64,000 bases of DNA from Bacteroidaceae bacterium (GCA_017470425.1 JAFUYT010000028.1:1-64000); one strand, 5' to 3'. Positions 13,981 through 23,395 are shown, counted from the stretch's first letter. The notes: generated from the letters alone by a model not told the origin. A program made the numbers and translations.

Positions 13981-16425
13981 ATGAAAAAGCTCATCACCCT
14001 CCTGCTGCTGGCCATGACCGCCGCCACACAGGCCCAACGTACAGAAACGCTCCTCAGCCGCGACTGGCAGTTCCAGCGCGACGGCGATGCCCAATGGCAG
14101 ACCGTCAGCATCCCTCACGACTGGGCCATCAGCGGTCCCTTCGACAAGAAATGGGACCTGCAGGTGGTAGCCATCGAACAGAATGGCGAGAAAGAGGCCA
14201 CCGAGAAGAGCGGACGCTCCGGATCACTGCCCTGGATTGGCGAGGGACGCTATAAGCGAACTTTCACCATTCCATCGGGATTTGACGGCTGTGCCGAGCT
14301 GCGCTTCGATGGCGCTATGGCACAGCCTACGGTGTCCGTGAACGGTCAGTTCGCTGGCTATTGGGCCTATGGCTACAACAGCTTCCGCCTCGACATCACT
14401 TCCTTCGTGCATCCGGGCGAGAACCTGGTGGAGGTGAACTTGAAGAATATGGAGGAGAGCTCGCGCTGGTATCCCGGCGCCGGTCTCTACCGCCCTGTGA
14501 CGCTCATCCTCACCCACCCCACGCACATCAATGACTGGAGCATCTACGTGCGCACCATGAGCATCGACAAGGGGAAGGCCGTCGTGAAAGCCGAGGCACA
14601 GGTGGAGAACGCCGCCAAGGATGACATCGGCCGCATGGCGCTCGTGAGTCCCGATGGGCGTGAGCTCGCTGCGGACGACCTCCACATCGGCGCTGACGGC
14701 AAGATCCACGCGACCTTCACGGTCAACGACCCGCAGCTGTGGTCGCCCGAGACGCCAAGCCTCTACAGCCTCGTGACGCAGGTATGGCAGACGAATCCTG
14801 CTGCACAAGGCGACCGCCGCCTCGTGGATGCCAAGACCATCAAGACGGGCTTGCGCACCGTCCGCGTCAGCGGCGAGAATGGTTTTCAGCTCAACGGCCA
14901 GACGCGCAAGCTGAAAGGCGTCTGCCTCCACCACGACCTCGGCCCCTTGGGCGCTGCCATCAACAAGGCCGCCCTCATCCGGCAGATCAAGATGATGAAA
15001 GAGATGGGCTGCGATGCTATTCGCACCTCGCATAATATGCCGAGCCAGTGGCAGATGGACATCTGCGACTCGCTGGGGATGATGGTGATGGCAGAGAGTT
15101 TCGATATGTGGCTCTACCCCAAATGCAAGAACGGCTACGCCCGCTTCTTCCGCGAATGGGCAGACCGCGACATCACCAACCTCGTGCTCGCCCATCGCAA
15201 CCATCCCAGCATCGTGATGTGGTCTATCGGCAATGAGATTCCCGAGCAGTGGAGCGAGGAAGGGCGCCAGATTGCCATCCGCCTGCAGGGACTCTGCCAC
15301 AGCCTCGACCCCACGCGCCCCGTCACACAGGGCATGGACCGCATCGACAACGCGCTCGGCAGCGGCTTCGCACAAGCGATGGAGGTGCCGGGCATGAACT
15401 ACCGTGTACATAAATATCAGATGGCCTACGACCGCCTGCCACAGGGCTTCCTGCTGGGCAGCGAGACGGCTTCCACGGTCTCGTCGCGAGGTACTTACTA
15501 TTTCCCCGTTACCCCTACTAACCACGGCGTGCACCCCGACGGCCAGTGCTCCGGCTACGATGTGGAATGGTGTTCGTGGTCGAACCTCCCCGATGATGAC
15601 TGGCGCTGGCAGGATGACAAGCCGTGGGTCATCGGCGAGTTCGTGTGGACGGGCTACGACTATCTCGGTGAACCGACGCCCTACGATGAATACTGGCCTT
15701 CGCGCAGCAGCTACTTCGGGATCTGCGACCTGGCCGGGCTGCCCAAGGACCGCTACTGGCTCTACCGCTCTCACTGGAACACGCGCGAGCACACGCTCCA
15801 TCTGCTGCCCCACTGGAGCTGGGGGAAGGAGCGCGTCGGAGAGGTGACACCCGTCTATTGCTACACCGACTTCGACGAGGCGGAGCTGTTCGTCAACGGC
15901 AAGAGCCAAGGACGCATCCGCAAGAACCCGACCGAGCGGCTCGACCGCTACCGCCTGCGCTGGAACGATGTCATCTATGAGCCGGGCGAGCTGAAGGTGG
16001 TAGCCTACGATCAGGACGGACAACCCGCCGCCACAAAGACCCTCCGCACGGCAGGCAAGCCCGCACGCCTACAGTTAGAGGTCTGGACGCAGAACGAGGC
16101 TCCTCAGCAGGATGGCGGAACATTCCTGCGCGCCGACGGCGATGACCTGGCCTTCGTGACCGTCAGCCTGACAGACAAGAACGGCACACTCATCCCCGAT
16201 GCCACCGACCAGCTGCGCTTCGAGGTCGAGGGCGCCGGACAGTTCCGCGCCGTATGCAACGGTGATGCCACCTCGCTGGAAGTCTTCACGCAACCCACAA
16301 TGAAGCTCTTTGCAGGGCAGTTGGTCGTCGTGGTGCAGGCGGCACAAGAAAAGGGCAACCTGACACTGAAGGTCAGCGACCCTCAGCGCAGGCTGTCCAA
16401 TAAGATTGTGATACCCGTAAAATAG
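13981..16425 (+). CDS. Glycoside hydrolase family 2 enzyme (beta-galactosidase-like), secreted
   Basis: The 814-aa enzyme has a signal peptide (MKKLITLLLLAMTAATQAQ) and the GH2 layout: sugar-binding domain (about 25-180), immunoglobulin-like domain (180-300), TIM barrel (300-590), then C-terminal beta domains of the DUF4982 type. The acid/base Glu is in MWSIGNEIPEQ (about 419) and the nucleophile Glu in WVIGEFVWTGYDY (about 552). Both are present, so it should be active as a retaining exo-glycosidase, likely on beta-galactosides, in the periplasm or at the surface. It lacks a SusC/SusD pair nearby, so it is not in a standard polysaccharide-utilization locus. The substrate cannot be fixed from sequence alone. 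Confidence 0.9.
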   Translation: MKKLITLLLLAMTAATQAQRTETLLSRDWQFQRDGDAQWQTVSIPHDWAISGPFDKKWDLQVVAIEQNGEKEATEKSGRSGSLPWIGEGRYKRTFTIPSGFDGCAELRFDGAMAQPTVSVNGQFAGYWAYGYNSFRLDITSFVHPGENLVEVNLKNMEESSRWYPGAGLYRPVTLILTHPTHINDWSIYVRTMSIDKGKAVVKAEAQVENAAKDDIGRMALVSPDGRELAADDLHIGADGKIHATFTVNDPQLWSPETPSLYSLVTQVWQTNPAAQGDRRLVDAKTIKTGLRTVRVSGENGFQLNGQTRKLKGVCLHHDLGPLGAAINKAALIRQIKMMKEMGCDAIRTSHNMPSQWQMDICDSLGMMVMAESFDMWLYPKCKNGYARFFREWADRDITNLVLAHRNHPSIVMWSIGNEIPEQWSEEGRQIAIRLQGLCHSLDPTRPVTQGMDRIDNALGSGFAQAMEVPGMNYRVHKYQMAYDRLPQGFLLGSETASTVSSRGTYYFPVTPTNHGVHPDGQCSGYDVEWCSWSNLPDDDWRWQDDKPWVIGEFVWTGYDYLGEPTPYDEYWPSRSSYFGICDLAGLPKDRYWLYRSHWNTREHTLHLLPHWSWGKERVGEVTPVYCYTDFDEAELFVNGKSQGRIRKNPTERLDRYRLRWNDVIYEPGELKVVAYDQDGQPAATKTLRTAGKPARLQLEVWTQNEAPQQDGGTFLRADGDDLAFVTVSLTDKNGTLIPDATDQLRFEVEGAGQFRAVCNGDATSLEVFTQPTMKLFAGQLVVVVQAAQEKGNLTLKVSDPQRRLSNKIVIPVK

Positions 16426-16426
16426 C

Positions 16427-17083
16427 CTACAGCTTCTCGCCGTAGCAGAGGTCGCCGGCATCGCCGAAACCGGGGACGATGTATTTGTTGGCGTTCATGC
16501 CGGGGTCGATGGCGGCACACCATACGGTGGCGTCATCGGGCAGCGTCTGCCGCAGCACCTCAAGACCTTCGGGCGTGGCGATGACACAGGCGATATGTAC
16601 TTGTTTTGGGGTACCCGTCTTCACGAGGGCCTCGTAGCTGGCAGCCATGCTGCCGCCCGTGGCCAGCATCGGATCCACGATGACGAGGGTCTTGCCCTTG
16701 CAGCTCGGCGCGGCCATATACTCCGTATGGATGCCCACCTCGGTATGCTCGCGGTTGGTGTACATTCTATAAGCTGAGACGAAGCCGTTGGCGGCCTTGT
16801 CGAAGACATGGAGGAAACCTTCGTGGAAGGGAAGGCCGGCACGCAGGACGGTGGCCACGAGCAGGTCGTCCTTCGGCAGGGGGATGTCGATGGTGCCGAG
16901 GGGCGTGGTGATGGTCTTCGGCTTGTAGGTCAGCGTCTTGGACAGCTCGAAAGCCATCATTTCACCGATGCGCTGGATGTTGTTGCGGAAGAGCAGACGG
17001 TTCTTCTGATAGCTCTTGTCGCGCAGCTCTGCCATGTACTGGTTGATGACGGAGTTCTGTTCAGCAAAGTTGATGATTGTCAT
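16427..17083 (-). CDS. upp: Uracil phosphoribosyltransferase
   Basis: Converts uracil and PRPP to UMP in pyrimidine salvage. The 218-aa product has the PRPP-binding motif IVDPMLATGGSM (residues 135-146) and the uracil-binding C-terminal segment with GDAGDLCYGEKL, where family members end in a GD.G.R.FG-like sequence. Length and spacing are normal. It is convergent with the glycosidase gene, with 1 bp between the stop codons. The short AT-rich region upstream (17084-17134) carries TCTATAG-like word repeats. Confidence 0.95.
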   Translation of the reverse strand: MTIINFAEQNSVINQYMAELRDKSYQKNRLLFRNNIQRIGEMMAFELSKTLTYKPKTITTPLGTIDIPLPKDDLLVATVLRAGLPFHEGFLHVFDKAANGFVSAYRMYTNREHTEVGIHTEYMAAPSCKGKTLVIVDPMLATGGSMAASYEALVKTGTPKQVHIACVIATPEGLEVLRQTLPDDATVWCAAIDPGMNANKYIVPGFGDAGDLCYGEKL

Positions 17084-17134
17084 GGGGTTCTCGTTTATAG
17101 GTTTCTATCTTTTCTATAGCTTCTCGTTCCTACT

Positions 17135-17776
17135 CTAATAGTTGCTGACGTTCAGGGTGTTGCCCGAAGGGTAATAGGCCACGCGGTAGCGGTAGAGGCT
17201 CGTGCCCTGCGCCCCTTCCACGATGATGCCCTGCGTGTTGAGGTCATAGACGCGCTGGCAGCGGGAGCACTGTGCGCGCTGGCTCAGTTGGAGGGTGACA
17301 TTACGGGTGATGCTGAAATCCTCGTAGCAATTGGGGCAGGCCAGGTCGAAGCAGACGACCGTCGGCTGGCTGCTCAGCTGCTCCGCGATGACGGGTGTCC
17401 CTACGATGAGGCCGCTCAGTCCGAGGATGTAACCGGACTTACGCTCCAGCTCCGAGCGTTCATAGGTGAAATCCTCCCGCAGCCCGGGGCTATGGAAAAC
17501 ATACGTGTTGTTATGGGCGGTGATGGTGCAGAACTCGCCCGCATTGTTCAGTGCGGCGTTGAGATGCGGCACGAGATTCGTGGCCGTGAAGGCGAAGCGG
17601 GCGGTGTGGTTGCTGTACGTCTGCTCGGTCTTGGAGCAGGCGACAAGGAGAAGGAAACATGGCCATATTGAAAGACTGAGAACCAGCCAACAAAGAGACC
17701 GAAGGAGACGTGATCCATGAGGTTTGCAGGGCTCATGGACACTGTCAACATTCGCTTTGATATACGTCCCTTTCAA
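17135..17776 (-). CDS. Lipoprotein with Zn-ribbon/Rieske-like C-terminal fold
   Basis: The 213-aa product has a hydrophobic stretch ending in a lipobox (LLLVACS, Cys about 47), preceded by an unusually long N-terminus. That N-terminus starts at a TTG inside the word repeat 17764-17812, so the real start may be further in. Four cysteines in two pairs (CPNC near residue 148 and CSRC near 170) and the sequence VYDLNTQGIIVEGAQGTSLY suggest a small metal-binding beta domain similar in layout to Rieske-like lipoproteins, but without the His ligands. Function unknown. It lies 28 bp after argH on the same strand. Confidence 0.65.
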   Translation of the reverse strand: MKGTYIKANVDSVHEPCKPHGSRLLRSLCWLVLSLSIWPCFLLLVACSKTEQTYSNHTARFAFTATNLVPHLNAALNNAGEFCTITAHNNTYVFHSPGLREDFTYERSELERKSGYILGLSGLIVGTPVIAEQLSSQPTVVCFDLACPNCYEDFSITRNVTLQLSQRAQCSRCQRVYDLNTQGIIVEGAQGTSLYRYRVAYYPSGNTLNVSNY

Positions 17777-17812
17777 TGTCTCAATCCTTCAATCTTTCAA
17801 TCCCTCAACCCG
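17764..17812. repeat. Intergenic word repeat (CTTTCAATCC type)
   Basis: Tandem 8-9 bp words (TTCAATCTT, TCAATCC, TCAATG) lie between argH and the lipoprotein gene and supply the TTG start used for the latter. Confidence 0.65.
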
Positions 17813-19166
17813 CCAACCGACGCTCTGCCTCCTCCACCTTCGCGAAGGGGAAACCTTCGAGCACACGGTCCATGAGGGCATTGATCTCGGCGGTACAAGG
17901 GTTGCCGATGCTACCGGCATGGGTGTGATGCACCTCCTTGCGAGGCTGGAACTGCCCGGCCTCGATGTCGAGCCCCACCTTACGGTAGGCATCGCGGAAG
18001 GGCATACCGTCGGCCGCCAGACGGTTCACCTCCTCGACGGAGAACATCAGGTCGTAGCGCGGGTCATCGAGGATGTGCTCGTTGACCTGCATCCGATGGA
18101 TGATGTAGGCGGTCATCTCCAGACAATCCTTCAGCTCACCAAAGGCAGGCAGGAACACTTCCTTGATGATCTGTAGGTCGCGGAAGTAGCCGCTCGGCAG
18201 GTTGTTCATGATGAGCATCACCTGCTGGGGAAGGGACTGTAGCTTGTTGCACTTGGCACGCGTGAGTTCGAAGACATCGGGGTTCTTCTTATGCGGCATG
18301 ATGCTGCTGCCCGTCGTGCACTCGGCGGGGAGCTTCACGAAGGCGAAGTTCTGGGAATTGAACAGGCAGGCATCGAAGGCCAGCTTGGCGATGGTGCCCG
18401 CAACGGTAGCAAGGGAAAAGGCGACGTTGCGCTCCATCTTGCCACGTCCCATCTGGGCATAGACCACGTTGTAGTTCATCGTGTCGAAGCCCAAGAGGTC
18501 GGTGGTCATCTGGCGGTCGATGGGGAAGCTGGAGCCGTAGCCGGCGGCAGAGCCCAGCGGGTTGCGGTTGACCATCCGATAGGCGGCTTGCAGGAAAAGC
18601 ATATCATCTGCAAGGCTCTCGGCGTAGGCACCGAACCAAAGGCCAAAGCTCGACGGCATTGCCACCTGCAGGTGGGTGTAGCCGGGCATGAGCACGTCCT
18701 TGTAGCGCTCGCTCTGCACCTGCAGTTCATCGAAGAGCGTCTTCACGCGCTCCACGATGTCGCGCAGCTGGCGGCGCGTCCACAGTTTCAGATCCACCAG
18801 CACCTGGTCGTTGCGCGAGCGACCGCTATGAATCTTCTTGCCAATGTCGCCGAGGCGGCGCGTGAGCAGCAGCTCCACCTCGGAGTGGACATCCTCGATG
18901 CCCTCTTCAATCTCGAACCGCCCCGCACGGATGTCAGCAAGGATGCGACGGAGTTCTGCGAGCAGCACCTTCAGCTCATCGGACGTCAGCAGCCCAATGC
19001 TCTCAAGCATGGTGATGTGCGCCATCGAGCCCAGCACGTCGCTCTCTGCCAGATACATATCCAGCTCGCGGTCGCGGCCGACGGTGAACCGCTCAATCTC
19101 GGCGGTGGGCAGTGTGGCTTTGAGCCATATCGGTGCAGTCTTTGTCGTTGTTGAAGAATCTTTCAA
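17805..19166 (-). CDS. argH: Argininosuccinate lyase
   Basis: Last step of arginine synthesis: argininosuccinate to arginine and fumarate. The 453-aa protein carries the fumarase/lyase-superfamily signature GSSIMPHKKNP (about 284-294), the HSGRSRNDQV motif (about 113-122) and the catalytic His region MPGYTHLQVAMPSS. The N-terminus (IERFTVGRDRELDMYLAESD) matches Bacteroidota ArgH. It is third in a pyrE - SRPBCC - argH operon on the minus strand. Together with the M20 deacylase at 46893 this supports arginine prototrophy. Confidence 0.96.
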   Translation of the reverse strand: MKDSSTTTKTAPIWLKATLPTAEIERFTVGRDRELDMYLAESDVLGSMAHITMLESIGLLTSDELKVLLAELRRILADIRAGRFEIEEGIEDVHSEVELLLTRRLGDIGKKIHSGRSRNDQVLVDLKLWTRRQLRDIVERVKTLFDELQVQSERYKDVLMPGYTHLQVAMPSSFGLWFGAYAESLADDMLFLQAAYRMVNRNPLGSAAGYGSSFPIDRQMTTDLLGFDTMNYNVVYAQMGRGKMERNVAFSLATVAGTIAKLAFDACLFNSQNFAFVKLPAECTTGSSIMPHKKNPDVFELTRAKCNKLQSLPQQVMLIMNNLPSGYFRDLQIIKEVFLPAFGELKDCLEMTAYIIHRMQVNEHILDDPRYDLMFSVEEVNRLAADGMPFRDAYRKVGLDIEAGQFQPRKEVHHTHAGSIGNPCTAEINALMDRVLEGFPFAKVEEAERRLAG

Positions 19167-19202
19167 AGTCTCAGTATTTCAATGTTTCAATATTCCAATC
19201 TC
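19167..19202. repeat. Intergenic word repeat (TTTCAATGTTTCAATATTCC)
   Basis: Same type of tandem 7-9 bp words as at 17764, located between argH and the SRPBCC gene. Confidence 0.55.
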
Positions 19203-19685
19203 TCAAAACCCATAGGGTATCATCGCCAGCATATCCGCCAGCTTCTCGACGCCTTCCTGCAACGGCTTTTTCGCCATCTGCTTGAGGAAGAAGTTGAGGT
19301 CGGCACCGATGGTGCATTTCATCTTGCTCTCGTAAGCCGAGGTGGGAAGCAGCTGGATCCACAGGTTAGCGGCCATCGGTGCGCCCTGCACCTCGAACTT
19401 GATGCATTTGGGCTCCTCGCGCTCCACGATCTGCAGGGCCACATTGCCGATGGGCGAGCCCACAATGCTCACGGAGTCCACCGTGAACTCCAGCTTCGAT
19501 GCCATCTCCTGTATCTGCGCGAGCTTATCTTCAGGCACCTGTCCAGAGGCGCGGAGCTGCTCCAGAAAGGCTGGGTCGTTCACGCGCTCCTTGAGGGATT
19601 CGAGGTTCCGCAGGTCGGCCAGCTTCGCAAAGATGGACGACTGCGGGAAGTGTATTTGTTTGACGGTGCTTTCGTACTTGGTCAT
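19203..19685 (-). CDS. SRPBCC (START-like) domain protein
   Basis: This 160-aa soluble protein begins MTKYESTVKQIHFPQSSIFA and has the beta-strand/helix alternation of the polyketide cyclase/SRPBCC fold, with a long C-terminal helix (FLKQMAKKPLQEGVEKLADM) typical of ligand-binding START-like domains. The ligand and function are unknown. Its start overlaps the pyrE stop by 4 bp (ATGA), so the two are translationally coupled. It is encoded between pyrE and argH. Confidence 0.75.
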   Translation of the reverse strand: MTKYESTVKQIHFPQSSIFAKLADLRNLESLKERVNDPAFLEQLRASGQVPEDKLAQIQEMASKLEFTVDSVSIVGSPIGNVALQIVEREEPKCIKFEVQGAPMAANLWIQLLPTSAYESKMKCTIGADLNFFLKQMAKKPLQEGVEKLADMLAMIPYGF

Positions 19686-20308
19686 GCGTTCCAGTGCGCC
19701 GGGTCACGACGCCAGTCATTTAAGAGTTTCACGTCCGATTCCTTGATATATCCCGTGGCAAGAGCTTCCTCCACAACGGCCTCGTAGTTGGTGAGCGTGA
19801 CAAGTTCCACGCCTGCCTCCTTGAAGGCTTTCTCTGCCACTGCGAAGCCATAGGTGTAGGCGGCAACCATGCCGACGACCTCACAACCATTGTTGCGGAT
19901 GGCCTCGACAGCCTTCAGGCTACTGCCGCCCGTGGAGATGAGATCCTCGACGACCACCACTTTCATGCCAGGGCGCAGCTCACCCTCTATGAGGTTCTCC
20001 AAGCCGTGATCCTTGGGTTTCGAACGGACATAGACAAAGGGCAGTGCCAGTTCATCGGCCACCAGTGCGCCCTGTGGGATGGCACCCGTGGCTACGCCGG
20101 CCACAGCCTCCACCTCGGGGAAGCGTTCCATGATGAGACGTGCCGTCTCCAACTTCACGAAGGTGCGCAGTTCGGGGTAGGACAGCGTCTTACGATTGTC
20201 GCAATAGAAGGGGGATTTCCAACCGCTGGCCCATGTGAACGGGTTGGTGGGCTGCAACTTGATGGCTTTCACTTTCAGGAGCTTGCCTGCAAAAATCTTT
20301 TCTACCAT
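19682..20308 (-). CDS. pyrE: Orotate phosphoribosyltransferase
   Basis: Joins orotate to PRPP to make OMP in de novo pyrimidine synthesis. The 208-aa product has the PRPP motif VVVVEDLISTGGSSL (residues 117-131) and the loop with RSKPKDHG that closes over the substrate. It heads the pyrE - SRPBCC - argH operon, with a -7 box at 20381-20389. Length is typical. Confidence 0.95.
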   Translation of the reverse strand: MVEKIFAGKLLKVKAIKLQPTNPFTWASGWKSPFYCDNRKTLSYPELRTFVKLETARLIMERFPEVEAVAGVATGAIPQGALVADELALPFVYVRSKPKDHGLENLIEGELRPGMKVVVVEDLISTGGSSLKAVEAIRNNGCEVVGMVAAYTYGFAVAEKAFKEAGVELVTLTNYEAVVEEALATGYIKESDVKLLNDWRRDPAHWNA

Positions 20309-20380
20309 AACTGATGTATATTTACTTTTACCTAAGGGCGGTGAAGGGCACAGATACCATGCACTGCGCTCTTTCCGGCC

Positions 20381-20389
20381 GCAAAGGTA
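20381..20389 (-). promoter_or_regulatory. pyrE operon -7 box
   Basis: TACCTTTGC on the minus strand, with a leader of about 65 nt before the pyrE ATG. Confidence 0.65.
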
Positions 20390-20434
20390 CGACTTTTTTT
20401 GCGGATAGGTTGCTTTTTGTATGATTTCTTATCT

Positions 20435-21052
20435 TCAAAGCCCGCTTTTCTGTCTTTTTGCCAATAGCAGCCTTACGCCCTGCCGCACACTGATGAGCCC
20501 GAAGTCCTCGGGGCGTATGTCTTCGGGACGCAGCCAGAGTACCTCGCCCGCATCATCGGCAGCACGTGCGCTGTCGAGACCGTCGGCGACGTGGCAGCGG
20601 TAGAACATATCCATCGTGTGGACCGTGAAACCGGAATAGACGTATTGGTTGGGGATGGAGAAGAGGAACTCCACGCGCTCCACGTCGAGACCGGTCTCTT
20701 CCTTCACCTCACGCACCACACCCTGCTCGCTGGTCTCGTAGAGATCCGAGAAGCCGCCGGGGAGATCCAGCGTACCCTTCGCTGGCTCCTTGGCACGTCG
20801 CACACAGAGCCACTCCGCGCCCTGTTCCGTACGCCGCTCAATGAGGGCGACGGTAGCTGCCGAGGGGTTGATATAATAGGTGAAACCGCAGTCCATGCAC
20901 TGCTTCGACTTCTCATTGTGCTCCACGAAGCGCGGCGAACCGCACTGGGGGCAGAAGTGGAAGAGATGCAGGGGATGAGAGCCCACCCCCTGCCCCTCCC
21001 CAAGGGAGGGGAGATGGGAGGCGAGCTCGGATATTCGATGTTCTTTTTCCAT
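20435..21052 (-). CDS. Nudix hydrolase with N-terminal zinc ribbon
   Basis: The 205-aa protein has a zinc ribbon (CPQC and CMDC, about residues 34-56) followed by a Nudix domain with the full box GGFSDLYETSEQGVVREVKE, continuing ETGL (about 95-118). This layout is that of NADH pyrophosphatase-like enzymes, which cleave nucleoside diphosphates linked to another moiety; the exact substrate is unknown. Residues 12-26 (SHLPSLGEGQGVGSH) are encoded by the GC-rich palindromic repeat at 20979-21018 and are unlike other family members, which reach the HPLHLFHFCP stretch soon after the start. It is either an in-frame insertion or a repeat-derived new N-terminus. Confidence 0.85.
   Translation of the reverse strand: MEKEHRISELASHLPSLGEGQGVGSHPLHLFHFCPQCGSPRFVEHNEKSKQCMDCGFTYYINPSAATVALIERRTEQGAEWLCVRRAKEPAKGTLDLPGGFSDLYETSEQGVVREVKEETGLDVERVEFLFSIPNQYVYSGFTVHTMDMFYRCHVADGLDSARAADDAGEVLWLRPEDIRPEDFGLISVRQGVRLLLAKRQKSGL
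20979..21018. repeat. GC-rich palindromic repeat in the Nudix gene
   Basis: Reads CCCACCCCCTGCCCCTCCCC then AAGGGAGGGG; its reverse complement matches the copy in ino1 closely. Translated in frame but in the opposite orientation relative to the gene. Confidence 0.8.
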
Positions 21053-21071
21053 TGTTTCCAGAGGTTTTGAG

Positions 21072-21101
21072 TCCCCCTCCTATGGGGAGGTTAGGGGTGG
21101 G
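21072..21101. repeat. GC-rich palindromic repeat at the S46 peptidase stop codon
   Basis: TCCCCCTCC-TAT-GGGGAGG followed by TTAGGGGTGGG; same family as the copies in ino1 and the Nudix gene. The TTA at 21091-21093 is the complement of the TAA stop of the S46 peptidase gene. Confidence 0.8.
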
Positions 21102-23352
21102 CCACGACTTCATTCACCAGCTCCTGCGCCCCGCCCCACTTCTCCATGAGCCAGAGCACGAAGCGGATATCGACACCGATGCAGCGGGTGAGGCTACTGT
21201 CGAAGCTGATGTCGGAGGAGAGGGCATCCCAGTTGCCGTCGAAGGCCAGACCGATGAGCTCGCCCTTGCCGTTGAACATCGGGCTGCCGCTGTTGCCGCC
21301 CGTGATGTCATTGGTGGTGAGGAAGCAGAGGGGCAGTTGGTGCGTGCGCGAATCTGCATAGCGTCCGAAGTCGCCGCGCTTGAAGAGTGCCAGGATGTCT
21401 GCCTGCACCTGATAGTCGGGGTTGTCGCGCCCCTTCTCGATCTTCTCGATGAGGCTGGGCATCGTCGTGAGATAGTCGTGGTGGATGCCCGAATTGGTGT
21501 AGTCGCTGACGATGCCGTAGCTCATGCGCTGCGTGAAGTTGGCGTCGCTGTAGTGCGGCTGTGCCTGCTCCATCTCCAGGACTGCCTGCGTGAGCAGGTC
21601 CTCGTTGTATCGGATGAGTGCCGCTGTCTCGCCAACGGGCTTATTGATGACGCTCCGCGCCATCTCCGTCACCTCCTTGGCCAGCCGCATCGCAGGGTCG
21701 GCGTCGAGGTACTGCTCGTAAGCCTTCTGGTCGGCAACGGCCTGTTCGAGGGAGTCGCCGAGCTGCACCGCAGCCCGCACGCGGGCATGGGTCAGCGCAT
21801 ACCAGCCTTCGTAGCTGGTGAGCTTGCTTTTCGCAAAGACATCATGAGCAAACGCCTTGTAGTCGCCCTTATACTTCTTGCGGATGTCACCGTAAAAACG
21901 GGGCAGGTACTTGCTCTTGACCTCGTGGGCATAGTTCTCTAAGAGCGCAGCCATCGTCTCCTCATCTACGCGCGCGTCATAATCCTTATAATTCCCCTCG
22001 ACATAATCCTGAAGAACCTGTCGGTAGTCGCCCTGTGCCTTGTGGTAGGTATCGGCGAGGCGTGCGAAGCCGAAGAGTTCGATACCGCGCCAGAACGTCT
22101 CGTTCATGAAGCCCTGCGCATAGCGCACATCGTGACGCTGCTTGTAGGCCTTCTTGAGCGTGGGGAACATCGTGCTGAAGCGCTGCCGCAGGGAGGGGTC
22201 GGCACTGTACCATCTGCGGATGTCCTGCTCGCGCTGCTCCTTCTGCCCGATGATGCCGAGGCGCTGCACGGCCTCGTTCATGCCCTGCGAGTTCTTCCAA
22301 TAGTTCGATGAACTGGCGTATTTCGAGGCATACTTGATGCCGACGGAACGGTCCTCGCGCATCCAACGTTTCCAGACGTCCTGCTTCACACCACGCACCT
22401 GGATCATGGGGATATTGGTGACGTTCACGCGCTCATCGATGCCGTAGCTGCTGAGGTAGCGGCTGGTGGAACCAGGGTAGCCGATGGTCATGCAGTAGTC
22501 ACCCTGTCCGTAGCCGTCGAGACTCACCTTCGCCCACCGCTTCGGGTGCAGCGGCACATTCGCCTCACTGTATTCCGCAGGCCGCCCCAGGGAATCGGCA
22601 TAGATGCGGAACACACTGAAGTCCGCCGTCTGACGCGGCCACATCCAGTTGTCGGTGTCGCCACCGAACTTACCCACGGACTGCGGCACCGTGAACACCA
22701 GCCGGATGTCGGAGTACTGGCGATAGTAGCTCAGGAGATAGACGCTGCCGCCGTAGAAGGCCTTGCACTCGCAGGCAGTGCCCACTTCTCCATTCGCCTC
22801 GGCACGCTGCTCGGCACGAGCCGCCAGGCTGCTCATGATGCCGCCGATGTATTCGTTGTAGAGGTCGGCGCGCTCCTTCTCCTTCAGCTTGTGGCCCCGG
22901 CTGCTGTAGAGGCTGTCGAGCTCGTGCGTGACCTGCGCCGTAACATCCTCGGTGCGCAGCCAGATGCGCACGAAGAGATCCTTCGCTGGCCGCTCCTCAT
23001 CGAAAGAGTGCGCCACGAAGCCATTGCCGAGGATGTCGTCCTCGGGGGTGGAGAGCTGTTGGATGCCGCGGAAGCCACAGTGGTGGTTGGTGAAGAGCAG
23101 GCCGTCCTGACTGACGATCACCCCCGAGCAGTAGCCCGAGAAATTGACGACACAGTCTTTGAGCGACGTGCCGTCCTCGCCATATAATTCGGCATCGGTC
23201 AACTGAAGTCCCAGCTGCCGGGCGACAGCCATCGCCTGGGGATCCGTGCGGCCGAGCAGCCACATCCCTTCGTCGGCGTGCATAAAGGTGGGAACGCTGA
23301 GCAACAGGCTCAGGCAAATCATTCCTTTTCTCAAGAATCTTCTATTCATCAT
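21091..23352 (-). CDS. S46 family dipeptidyl peptidase (DPP7-like)
   Basis: The 753-aa periplasmic serine exopeptidase has a signal peptide (MICLSLLLSVPTFMHA) and the S46 hallmark N-terminus DEGMWLLGR. The catalytic triad regions are TNHHCGF (about 88-94), GGDTDNWMWP and TGGNSGSPMFNGKG (about 685). The later AFDGNW has Gly where, as I recall, acidic-specific DPP11 enzymes carry Arg, which points to DPP7-like specificity for hydrophobic P1 residues. It releases dipeptides for peptide-fermenting metabolism. The last residues (AHP) and the stop codon lie within the palindromic repeat at 21072-21101, so the native C-terminus may have been altered. Confidence 0.93.
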   Translation of the reverse strand: MMNRRFLRKGMICLSLLLSVPTFMHADEGMWLLGRTDPQAMAVARQLGLQLTDAELYGEDGTSLKDCVVNFSGYCSGVIVSQDGLLFTNHHCGFRGIQQLSTPEDDILGNGFVAHSFDEERPAKDLFVRIWLRTEDVTAQVTHELDSLYSSRGHKLKEKERADLYNEYIGGIMSSLAARAEQRAEANGEVGTACECKAFYGGSVYLLSYYRQYSDIRLVFTVPQSVGKFGGDTDNWMWPRQTADFSVFRIYADSLGRPAEYSEANVPLHPKRWAKVSLDGYGQGDYCMTIGYPGSTSRYLSSYGIDERVNVTNIPMIQVRGVKQDVWKRWMREDRSVGIKYASKYASSSNYWKNSQGMNEAVQRLGIIGQKEQREQDIRRWYSADPSLRQRFSTMFPTLKKAYKQRHDVRYAQGFMNETFWRGIELFGFARLADTYHKAQGDYRQVLQDYVEGNYKDYDARVDEETMAALLENYAHEVKSKYLPRFYGDIRKKYKGDYKAFAHDVFAKSKLTSYEGWYALTHARVRAAVQLGDSLEQAVADQKAYEQYLDADPAMRLAKEVTEMARSVINKPVGETAALIRYNEDLLTQAVLEMEQAQPHYSDANFTQRMSYGIVSDYTNSGIHHDYLTTMPSLIEKIEKGRDNPDYQVQADILALFKRGDFGRYADSRTHQLPLCFLTTNDITGGNSGSPMFNGKGELIGLAFDGNWDALSSDISFDSSLTRCIGVDIRFVLWLMEKWGGAQELVNEVVAHP

Positions 23353-23395
23353 TATTTCGTTAAGTTATTTTCGATTATCATCTGTCAACTCTCAA

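Noticed and set aside
14224..16023. Long minus-strand open frame of 599 codons
   Set aside because: Shadow of the GH2 glycosidase gene; the plus strand has both catalytic Glu motifs and a signal peptide.
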